NCBI GenBank assembly: GCA_029721515.1
Contig: CM056559.1
Span: 21,586,565 to 21,650,564 of the forward strand
Length of the DNA: 64,000 nt
Reading direction: 5' to 3'
Source of the DNA: Synanceia verrucosa
Lineage: Eukaryota; Chordata; Actinopteri; Perciformes; Synanceiidae
Position 1 is the stretch's first letter, and every line of letters begins with the position of its first letter. The notes beneath the pieces were generated by a model. That model was not told the DNA's origin, did no database searches, and was given only the letters and a program-made list of their open reading frames with translations. The translations under genes were made by a program, and so were the position numbers. Positions 27,301 to 39,500 of the stretch are shown here, piece after piece.

Positions 27301-30300
27301 CCTGTTGCTCATTTTAAACTAGAATCCTGGCTAGATCTTACACATTGCATCTTTAGTATTAGTATAATCTATTCTTTAGAGATGAAAAAACAACCCACAT
27401 TGTAGTGAGTACAAGTCATTAAAAATACACAGGATGCAAAGAACACACAAGCTGAGATCCACTAAACAAACCAACAAATCTTCATAAGAGGCTTAACAAC
27501 ATGTGGTGATCCACTGAAAGACTGCGTCTAACTACCACTGTAAACCACCAGTATATGACTGTCTTCTGCTTTATGTGGGCTGAACACAACCGCTCTCACA
27601 TGATCCAGCCAGCAGCAGAAACACTGAGTTTCTACTGATTAACCCAACAACTGTAGGTCAGGGTTTTACGAGAAGAGAGACTACAGTGTGTTTAAACACA
27701 CAGGCATACACCCACACAATGGAAACACATGGCTGTGTTTCTTCAAAGAGTTTGCTGTGAGACTAGACAGCTTCGTCTGGCTGTGAAAGCTAACAGCAGG
27801 TGATCTGATTCTGAACTCTGTGGAAGAGTCCTTGAAAGCTCCATCCTTCCTGCTTCTTTAAAACTCACCTCTCTGCCGGTCAGGATGTGTCTTGCCAGTT
27901 TGACTTTAGCAAAGTTGCCCTTGCCGATGGTTTTGAGCAGTCGGTAGTTCCCGATGTGCGGCTGCTCATCTGAACACAAGGCGATGGAGTTACGGCATCG
28001 GGCGCCGAGCGAGCGGCTCGACCAGCCAGTACCCTTCTCTGAGCGGCTGGCCGACAGGGAGGTGTGCTGAGGGAGACACACAGAGAGACTGTAATGAAGA
28101 CATTTACATACAATATCTGTTTGTCCTTCGGCTTTGAAAATGTTATTATTACGTTTCCTTCCATGTACTCTAGTCCTGCATACTGATCTACAGGGTCTTC
28201 ATCAGGCAAGTAAGAAAATCTGAGACCTGCTATTGTTATTGCTGTCATTACATAAAGGGAAATGTCTTACCCTTGAAACAAACTGGTGTATTAGTGTCTG
28301 AATTCTAAAGCAATACCATTTGACTACTGTTGTTGCATTCAGGGCTCATTAAACATATAACATACAAACAACGTTTGTTGTTTGTTTTATATCTATCTCA
28401 GGTCACCATTTTGAACAGGAGTGAGGAATTTCAAACTGAATTCGCCATTTTTCTGATCAGGAATGTCAGGAAATAACTGCAATTTGGCATCTCAATCAAA
28501 AAATAATAATGTGTTTTGGTATTTTTTCTGCTTTTTTGTAAAAGAGTAAATGAAAATCCACTGATAACAAAATAATAATAATAACAAATAATGATAATTA
28601 TATTTCAGCATAATATATATCATTTGGATTAAAGAGGTTTCACACACTGATAATAATATGACAATCACAGAGCATCTCTATCCACATGGTTCGAAAACAT
28701 CAAGGCCACCAAAAAACACTGTGTAACATTGCTCATGTAGTCATGTGACAGCAGCCTGGCACCAGACACCCAAAAGGTGAAAAGCGAGAGTAACAAGGAG
28801 GTCACGTATGACCCTCACTTGACCCCTCTTAGTCTGCATCGCTCACATTCCTGCGTGACTGTGAGCGTCGCCGGCGTTTAACACGAGCTGCTGCATCTCA
28901 TGTGACATCACCACAACAATCTGCCCTGAACGCCAAACACTCTGCAGAAATATGTGACCAGCTCTTGGATTTTCAAACTTCTGCATGACAATCACACAGG
29001 ACCATTTCACACACATCCTAATGTTTGGTATCTGCCAATCCAACATCCCTGAATACTCAAAAGGAACTATGAATTTCCATGTCCCTGCTCTGCAATTACT
29101 GGGTTGTTGATGTTTTTGTTTGCATGTTTTTTTTTTTGCATGAAACCTGCTGTGATAAAAAGGATAACCCTGAGTACAAATTACCAAAATTAAGTGCCTG
29201 ACCCTCCATGAACCCTCAGGTCAAGTGAGGTCTGAGGTCTTTCAGTATAAACATCAGACACTAATCCCTCCATCTGCTCTCCTCTGAGCGGAAACAGAAA
29301 TATCCCATGGAAACAGACTAGCTCGAACTTTTCCCTCTGCTGTGGAGATGACATGTGGACATAAGGAAAAACATGAAGCTCATGGTGGTACTTCAGTTCC
29401 CATCAGGCCTCAGTGCCATGAAGACGAGCACAAACCGTTTCTGTCTTGTTTAAACTAAAGAAAAAACAGCACGGTGGTGTTTTAAATAAGACTCCAGATA
29501 TTCGCTCTTGACATTAAAAGAGAACACCATGCTTTTCAATATTTTAAACTACTTTTAATATTTTTGCCTAGTTGGAAGCATCAGAGTTTTTAAAGCTGTA
29601 ATTACAGATTAAACGCTATCAAACCACAAAAACATGACAATGTGGATGAAGGGTAGAGGAAAATATGTATATACTTAAGTAGTGCCATTTCATGTTTTCT
29701 GTGACTGTGAGCTTTGCTGGGGTTTAACACAATTTTCAAAAACACTATGATTTTTTTTTTTTTATAATAGTTTACAATGACTGACTTGGTCAATGCTCTA
29801 GGTCTCTCACTGCCCATGAGATGAAACTGATTTACACTATGATGTGTTCAGGCTCTATTCAATAAAGTTTTGGGAAAAGTAAATTCTTATGTTTTATTAT
29901 GAGGTGTTCAAAGACTTGGATAAATCCAGCTGTTTGAAGGTGATTTTTTCACAGTAACATATAAAAATATAAAAATAGAGAAAGAATTATGACCTGTTTG
30001 AATTTAACCTGTTTGAAGTACATGTGATTTATTGACACTTCTTTACTGTGGCATTGTGAATCGACTCCTGGTTCTGTAGCATCCCTAAATGAAGATTTAA
30101 ATAAAGCTAAAGGGTCTTAAACACTCTCACGCCTCACTCTTCCAGTCTCTGCTGTCTCTTCTTGCTTCAGCCCAGTAAATCAGTATGAACACAAAGCCGG
30201 CAAAGGGGCTACAGGTCTTGTATGGATTAGGCCTCATGAACAGAGCACAGATATTAGTGAAAATATGTAGTCTGGACTGCATTGCTGTGAGAAAAGCCAA

Positions 30301-33300
30301 ATATAGAGCCCCCGGAGAAAGTGTGCAACTCATGACAAGCTCTCAGCACAATGGCTTTCTATTTGAACTACTCTCTATCTCTCACAGATCTAAACCACAT
30401 CACCTTGAAATGCACCCAGTGCAGTAAACACGGCGGTGAGATCACAAGATCAAATGAATTTCCAGCATGCATGGGAAAGTGCACAGGCTCAGACCCTCAG
30501 TACCAAATACTGATATACTGTACCTGAGATTAATCTCACTGGTATACTTGCACAATGCAACGTAAAAAAGGTAAACAAAATCATTTGTGTTCTAAGTTTT
30601 GATGGAAAGTATTGAGGCCAAAGTGACTAAAAATAAAGTACAGTGATTAACTAATATATTATTCCACCACCCAGTGTAAGGTGTTTACCACCGCTGCCCT
30701 AAATTAACAGTATTGCTGATTACCAAAATTATTTCTTATGTTTCTGTAACGGTTATGTGCAAGCTCTTTAACTGGAATGATAAATTCAATGCTAAAATAT
30801 AATTGTTGCTTTTATCCAGGAGTTTTCTAATTTATTATTTTACCAAAAAAAAAGCACATATTATATTATATATTTTTTGGGGATTGTGATTCCAAATTCC
30901 AGTTATTTCCTGTCATTCCTGAACAGAAAAAAAAATGTGTTTTGGTGGTTGTTTGTTATTCTGGATTTAAAAATAAATGGTGAAGCGTAGGGAACTCACT
31001 GAGAAAGAAAGATGCTCTTTGAGACAAACAGGACAGGTGGTCTAATAAATATGTTAAACACTGTATTTGTACAGAAAGTGAGCAGAAACCAACAGTCAAC
31101 ATCCGCAGCCATACACAGCCTGTTATCAATTCTCGGACTTGATTTCGAGGTCATCGTTTAGGAAGCTGTTTGGGCTTTTTGCACACTGCATGCTACAGTA
31201 TGAATCTATGGTGACTTCTGAGCTTAGGAGTAGAAAGTGCAGGAGCAGTGATGTAACCAGCTTTGATGGATTTTAAAAGAAGTGTTTGTGGGATTTAAGA
31301 CATTCACTGAACTATACTTATCCAGCAGAATGTCTTCCTTTCCCAGTTTGTCCCACCATGTTCATTTTCACCTCCTTTCACCCTCCCCCCCACGTTTAAT
31401 TCACCACTTCTTCTTGCCTCCCCTGGCTCATCCCATCCCCCAGACAAATCAATTTGCCTCCATTCTCCTCTCTTCGCCAGGACCCGCCCTCTCTTTTGTC
31501 TCGTGCCGCTATCTTCATTTTTGGCGACCTCACATCAATTTGAGCTTCATGCTGCCCTCCATCACCCGTGCTCCCCTCCCCCCGTCCCACATACATACTC
31601 CGTTCAAGGAGCTTGGCTCATCGATTCACCCACTCCTTCTGATTAACATGCCGTTTCATTCAGGACAAGGCCACTGCGTGCTTATGTGTGCATTTGGGCG
31701 AGGTGAAATGGGGTCTCTAATGGCAGCAGACTGGGGCCAAAAAAGGTATTCGGGTGGGGTGGGTGGAGGGGGATGAAAGCCACGCACATCATTATACATG
31801 TAGGGTGACATTTGGTATAGAAGATGGATGGTTCGGCGATGAGATTTGCACATTCAGCAAAGAAGCTGCACCTTCCAAACTGGAAGAAATGACGTCCTGA
31901 TCCCTTTGTTCTGCTGCTGAGGGGAGAGTCAAGGGTGAGGCTGAAAACATCCTGACATCACTTTAAATGATCTCAATCCAAAGTAAATCATTTAATTTTA
32001 ACCCATTACATAAAGGGCCTCTTTCCATTTTCAATTCATGGCTCCAAGATTGTGGCAAAAAAGATAAAAAAAGATGCTGATCAATCAAAAGGGAATATGT
32101 GGCGCACTGTGAAGCTAAGTTATCCTGTATTTGGGGTACTTTTAATAATAATCCATGAACAGCATAAATCCAGCTCTGGGCGAATCCATTGACATCAAAT
32201 CAAAATGTGATACTGCACCCAGCCAGCTCCATTTGTTGTTTAAACAAAGTCACTGGGCTTTTTATCCCTTTAGATTCCTGTGTGATAGTACAGGAATGAA
32301 AGCTTGACGTCACATCTGCGACAAAACGGCGGACCAAAGTGTGATCATCAGATGACAGTAAACACAAAACAACCTGTGAACAACAACAGCAGCATTATCA
32401 TCACTAGATCACATCTTCAAACACGTTAAACTTGTTGTGGAAAAACTTAATTAGCAACACTTTTCATCATGTGCCAACTTCAGATGAGGAATAGACTTTT
32501 AACACAGCTGGAGTTTCTCCAAACAGTAATTCTTCCCTTCATGAAGGTCATCATGTTCAGTTTTAGAGAGGTGTTGACTCAGTTCTGTTTGGGGTGTAGT
32601 TGAATTATATGAGGCGTTTCTGTTATTTAGCCTCATTGATTTGAATGGGATGGACAAAATAAAAGCAAGACCTGCCCTTGTGCCAACATGTACAAAGTAT
32701 CCCAGTGAAACAACTCAGCTTATTAATCAGTGACTAATTCCACAATTTTTTTCCCCCATTTTGATTAGATGATGGCATGTGGTCTTCGTCAAAATCATGT
32801 GTGAGCAGAAGAAAGATCTGTCCCACCGCCGACATTCAGCCCTCAAAAAAGTGGGTCAGCTGAGTTGCCCTTCCAAATAAGAACCCCAAATTTTACAAAA
32901 ATGCATACAGTGTTTTAAAGTGGCGTACAGTTTATCAGTGCTGTCTCTGATCCTACCTGTGCAAGTTCAAAATAAAGTGATTATTATTTGAGATTTTTCT
33001 CATAGTGGATCTGCACGTGAATCAAGAAATAATGACTCCTCTGAGGCACATCACAGATATATGTGTAAAATACGTGGCAGCGTGCATGTTAATGTATCTG
33101 GCAGTCTACCAGCAGCTCTTATATCTGAGCTGGTCTGTGACGACAGCTGAATAAAAATGCATATGAACGCATGAATGGAAACTTGGGAATCTTGCGAAAC
33201 AGCTACTTTACTCTGAATATGTGCATAATTTGTGCATGTTTTGTACGTCAGATTTCATAGACTGGAAATATGTCATCTTCATTGAACAGTCAGAAACACA

Positions 33301-33518
33301 AACTGTCACCTTTGCTTTTTCTTTAATAAACATGCTATATTCAGCTACTGGACTCATCAGGGTTCACTGTGCCGTTATTGTGGCTTTAATTAAAGCTGGA
33401 GGTGCGGAGAGGAGCGTCAAAGGCTGGCGGCGTGACGAACATAAAAACGCTTCCAAACAATGGACCACGCCCTGAGTGAGGCGTCCTGCTGCTGAGGCCT
33501 GGACGTACTGTAAGGTCT

Positions 33519-33581
<63 letters not shown>

Positions 33582-36500
33582 CGTTGCTAGGGCGGTATTA
33601 AGCAAAGACAGGATGTGTGACATCGGTCCTCAGCAGAGCAACGATATAACCTTGAGCCATCCTCCACCCCTGCTGACACACACACTGAACCATAGTGCCA
33701 GTCCAGCTTCCTCTTCCTGTCTCTGGCAGCGGAGGCTGTCGGCCTCGTGGCCTCTAACTGCCGTGTCCTGACACACACCTCCTCCATCACACAGCAGACA
33801 CACTGTCTGCACAAAGAGATCACACTGTTGACAATAAAGCAAAACTCTTCAGTAACTCCCTGCCTGAACTTCGCACCATCTCAGTCTGTGCGAACTTGAC
33901 CTGCATCACTTCCTCTCTCTGAGGACAGAAACGTCACAGCAGAGGCGTCACATGTCGCACCGCCTGTGACACTCAAGCAAGCGTTTCCTGACAGGCCCAA
34001 GAAAGAAAGAGCTGCCAGAACAACATGTCAGTGATGGTGACAGACAGGCTGTTGGAGTCGTGCTTTGCTCAGTAACACAGTGCACAGCTCGCTGAAAAAC
34101 CCAATGCAACGAGTATCAAACCAGTGTCATCGTTGCCACAACAATGAAAAAAAGTCACAAAAAATGATCACCATCGTGGCACAGGTCATGAAGCAGAACT
34201 CAAAAAAAAAAAAAAAAAAATCACTGAATAACACAAATTAAGGTATTAATTTTGACAGTCGTAAAGAATATATAGAGCAGAGAGGGCAGGCAAACTCACT
34301 CCAGTAGAGGGTGACGAAGGTAAATCACCAACCAGTCTTTCACACATGATTTAAAAAAAAATTAAAAAAAAAATAATAATCTCTCCACCTGAAGAATACC
34401 AAGCAACCCTCAGACACGTCAGCAGCACTGACAAAACAAAACAAAATCTAACCACCATCATGTTTCACAGGAAATAATGTTGTCATGACTATATTTTTGC
34501 TGCTCTAGTAGAAAACAGAAAAAAGGCATGACAGACAGAAATGTCTTTAATACTCAGAATAATTAACGATGAAAAGCTGCTAATGAAAGAGACTTTCTTT
34601 AAAAGGGAAATGACAGACTGAGAAAGGACGCTCTGCTCAGATTCCTCACAATAACCATTAGACTGAGTCAGACCAGTTTGGCTCCTTGGTATTGCACAGT
34701 CACCGCAGTGTGTATTCACCCATTGTTGTTCTTGCTGGAGGATCAGTCTTTTAACCCTCTGCTCTACGTGCCAAATACGGCACCATTAGCAAGGGAACAG
34801 AAAACCTTCCAGAAATCTCATTCGGAGGAGCCTCATTCGATTCCCTCCCATTTCTGAAATGTTACCATGGGGCTTCCTGATGCCCTCAGGACAGGGAACT
34901 TGCTCCAACACTACAAAACAAATATCACTTTTAATTGTAAAAACAAGATTATCATCAGGTCAATCAATCAGTCATGGAAGCGTTACTCCTCAGCATGTTA
35001 AATGCATGTTATTTAGGGTTTAATTCATCATTAAATCAACTTGAAAGTGCAGGGTAGGCTATTCAACGATATTAATGTATTAGTTAATAACTAACTTTGG
35101 CTGACAGTTTACTGTATCAATAACTTTTATGTTTCTGTTATGGTTAATCTACTAGTATGTGCAAGCTCAAAATGATATATTTAATGCTAAAATATAATTA
35201 TTGTTGTTATCCGTGAATTTTTTTTAAAAAAAAAAACTATATATAAAAAATATATAATTATATATTGATTGAGAAGCCAAATTCCAGTTATTTCCTGTCA
35301 TTCCTGAACAGAAAAATGTGTTTTAGTGGTTGTTTGTTATTCTGGATTCATTTTTGACTTCTCAAAGAATTCCAGTGTTCTGGATCAAATTTGTGTCTAA
35401 AAGGGTGAATTCAGTTTAAATTCCTCACTCCTGTTCAAAATGGTGAAGAGTAGTGAACTCAGTGAGAAAGAAAGAGTCCAGTTAAAGTGAATGAAATGAT
35501 GCTGGAGGCTCTCTACTGCTCTGATTTGTTAAGCTCTGTGCATGAGTGAATGCCATCATCGTGCTGACTTTGTTGCAGATATTACTACCCAACACTTTGG
35601 GTTAAATGCGGCCTGCTTCGCTCCTCCAGTCTTCACATTATCAGGCCCCAGAATGCAAAGCGTAACTGGATGCCTCTGTCTGTACAGTGCAGGACTGCAA
35701 ACACAAACGCCCACAGAGATGCTTTCTGTTCGCCTCTGGAGATCTGCCACATTACTCAGCATATCATTCACCGCAGGGCTGTGATCATCAGAGCGGGCTG
35801 AGCAAAGGGTCAGATTTATTCTGTTTGGATCAACAGCGGTGGATTAAAGAGCTGAGTCACTCCTTGGCTAGACCTCGGTTTCTCTCTCTGTCTGTCTCTT
35901 CGCAGACGGATTCATCCCTCTGTAACGATCTGTTCAATAAACCCAGAGTCACTGCACGCTCTGACACAACACATTTACACAACTGCGAAAAAGACAAGAG
36001 TTTCTTTTTCGGCAAACGTTGCACACAAATAATCAGGCATATTATGAGCACCTGCTTAATACTGTGTTGGTCCCTGACCCCTGAAGGTTTATTCTGTGGT
36101 ATCTGACTCCTTTCTATCTTCAGCAGCATGTTGGATCAGACCACCAGGACCAGCCTTCACTCCCCACCTGCATCAGTGATCCTTGTCCTCTCATGACCCT
36201 GTCTCTGGTCCTTGAAAAACGAACTTCAATACTTTTGTAGCACCAACTGAAAAGCTCTGATCCTATCAGGTATCAAAAAATGCTCTCGGACGGCACTACG
36301 GACAGGGGGGCATTTCCCCTTCAGATCCATAGCGACACCGATCCGTCCCCCAACTTTCCCAGCATAAGGCTGCAAACATTGCCGGTAAAACAGAGGATTG
36401 ATGTCATTACAACAGCACTGGAGCCAGTCGTTTGTCTGCTTAGCCATCTGGTGCGTTCCAGTTGTAAAATAATGTCAGAATTCCCAAGCTCTAAGTCAGA

Positions 36501-39500
36501 ATTTAAATCAGAACCTGACCTCTGAAAGTCTCACCAACCTGACTTCATGCTATCTGATACTGACACTCAGTACTGACAAACAGTCACTACACATTTAACT
36601 GTACATCTGTAAGGATGGAAGAGCTGGGCGCACTAAACTTTGAGGTTATGATGATGATGATAATGATGACCATGATTAAAGTCTAAATTACACAAAATAA
36701 CAGAAAAAGTGTCATTCTGGAACTGATATTGAAACAAAGGCATCAAAATTAAAATCATAGCAAAAAACTTGGAACGATACCCAGTCCTACTTCCACCAGA
36801 GCTGCAGTTCTTGCTCGGACCCAGTCCTCTAGACATCACTGTTTGCTTCTAGTTGACAAACTCACTCAAATCCTGAAGCTTGAACATCTTTCCTGCTTCT
36901 AAGATCAACACTGAAGACGAAATGTTCATTTGTTGCCTTATAATGGCGCGATAATTAGTGTCGGTGGTCATGATGTCAGGCCTGATCGGTGTAAAAATCA
37001 CATTTCTACAGGTACTGATACACCCACACTCACTAAAATAAGTGCAATGATGAGATCCAGGTTCCTAAAATGAAGACTGACAGGTCAGGAAACTTGCAGT
37101 GAGACAAGCCCACAGCTTAGCTCATTTATCCCAGAGCTTTCTTTGCAGATGAAACAAAGTGTCCACACCCAAAACATTTGTGATGATGCCTCACTGTTCA
37201 CGATACCTGTGTGCACATACAACCATTGGAAGTACAAAGATGAACAACAGCTGAAGCAGATTGTCTGTGTAAATTGCAATGAATTGGAAAGTTTTACAGT
37301 CTTCAACTGTCAGACATCTTCTTAGCAAGGTCTCTGATGAGTCCTATTGAGCATTATTACTGGCAGGACTGTTAGCCAAAACTACAATAATTAAATAGTT
37401 TCAAACCATAACCTCCCTTCAAAGACCCACAGATTTCTAAACATCACTGAGTCAGACAGTTGGTCGCCTCTGGCACATGCCTTTGGTTTTTACTAGTTGA
37501 AGAGTGGGAACAGTTTTACTGGATTTTTACTCTCACCTTTCACACTAAATCACCTCTGTACAGGAAAAAAATAAGTCTACAACATCTCACAATAATTAGT
37601 TTTCTTCCATTTGTCTGGGCAGTCAAGCCATGGGGTTTACCTGTTGACAACGCAAGGAATTTTCATTTCCATGTTAAGACTTTTTTAGTAAACTAGTGTT
37701 TTTGAAAATATGTTTTGAGGAACCAAGACTGTTGACCAAGATGGTTTCACTGCTTAAGATTACAGTCTGTCTGCAGCAGGAAGCGATTAGCACGTCACTG
37801 TCATAGGGGAAGTCATGACACAGCTGTACCTACCATGTATACATCTCCACCGCTGATGAAGCAACAACATGTCTGTTCAATACTGAAGGAAAAACCCAAA
37901 CAGGAAAGACTACTGCTGTACCGTGTGTAACACAGGCACACAATTAAAGGACTCAGTTTTGTTGCACAGCTCCTGCAAGTTAAAGACTTTTCTGTTTAGC
38001 AGGAACATTTCCACAATACTGTCTTTATAAAATACAGAAGACCTGGAGATCAATTTGTGAAAATATATCTAGAGTGCTTAACAAATGTGTCAGAGCAGCA
38101 TCACTTCAGAGCTTTAAGTCAGACTGTTTCTTCCTCACTGAGTTCCCTACTCTTCACCATTTTGAACATGAGTGAGGGATTTAAACTAAATTTACACCAG
38201 AGACGCAGACACACTTACAGAGAACAGGTAGAGCATACTGCATGGGTGAACGGCAGCAGCTCAGGCCTGAGGAGAGACACAGTAAGCTGACACCTGAGAG
38301 CCTCACTACACAATGAACACAACAGGCTGTCTGTGAGCTCCGACCGCGAGCCGCTCAGCATCCTTTATGCTCCTCAGCCAGTTTGTTTTCTGTAATTGTG
38401 TGTGATAACATGTTCGTCTGCAGGGGCTCTGTGAACGGTGTCATTGTGATGTCCACAAAACACCACCTGTCCAGAAACCTTTGAACTGGAATTACCTAAT
38501 CGCTGGTATGAAATCTATTAGTTCTGACAAAGTGAATGCACTTGTAGAAGTGTAATTAATGAGAGTTTTACCAACACATTAGAACTTGGTCTGTCAGCAT
38601 CAGATAATTCTGGCCTCAAAAAGCCTGACAGACCGTGCTGCTAAAAGGACTGCCATACAGTAGAGACAGAGTTGGGTATGGAAAATATGTTGTACATTAC
38701 TATTAATTTTGGTGCCACCTACAGAAACTCAATCCTGAAGACGCCAGTGAAGAGAAAATGAAAGACGATATTTACACAAGTAACACTACTCTGAGCGTAC
38801 AGGGAGAGTAAATACTGAAATTTCTCTTAAAAAAAAAAAAAAAAAAGCTGCTACTGCTGTTGAGCAAGTCCTTTACAGGAAGGTCTGATAATATCTCTTT
38901 AGCTGTTTTCTCAGTGCCCTGCCCTACTGCCCTGCTTTACCAGTTACACTTTCACAACTAAACCTGCTCAGTGCTACCAGTTTACCCACTGACAAGCATC
39001 ACTGGAAGCTACTGGGAGCTCAGTGATTTGCTCATTGGTTCCAGGGGAGCAGCTGTTAAGGACATCTCACCTCTCTGGGGATTTAAGCCGGAAATTTCCC
39101 TGCTGCTGGCTCACTCTCTGACCTTTAGGCTGCTGTTGTACCCATGACTCATAGCACATTTCAGCTGGTTAACACATAACAGGCCAGTGTAGGCCATCTA
39201 ATATCAACCTCATTTTATACCGATCATACACGGCTGAGTTGGCCTCAGTTGAACTAAATAATTGAAAGCATTGGGCCGTTCACCACCATGTTTCTAGATG
39301 ATGCCATCATGTGGGGGATCAGAGGTGGACGCCAGCATTTTTTGGGTAACAAGTCAAGACAGCTTGTGAATGTTTTTCGCTTGTCTGAGGAAACACAAAA
39401 GCCTCGCTCTGCCCTGCGGTGGCACACAGAAAGACATGCTAGCTTTTCTTTTTTCCAGAAACACAGCTGTACATGTGCACACAAGCACTCACCCACACCT

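Larger units (their letters stand above)
15271..28066 (-). other. mark4: mark4 exons 2-9: N-lobe to C-lobe of the kinase domain
   Basis: This block codes for residues 17-300, essentially the whole catalytic domain. Exon 2 (28066-27869) holds the ATP loop. Exon 3 (26412-26359, 18 codons) begins VAIKIIDK with the catalytic lysine. Exons 4-6 give helix C and the hinge ([17 protein letters not shown]). Exon 7 has HRDLK. Exon 8 (237 nt) has DFG, the activation loop and the APE motif (YAAPELF). Exon 9 ends at [10 protein letters not shown]. Every residue expected for catalysis is present, so the kinase should be active. Introns 4-9 are short (110-510 bp) while introns 2 and 3 are 1.5 and 8.7 kb. 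Confidence 0.95.
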
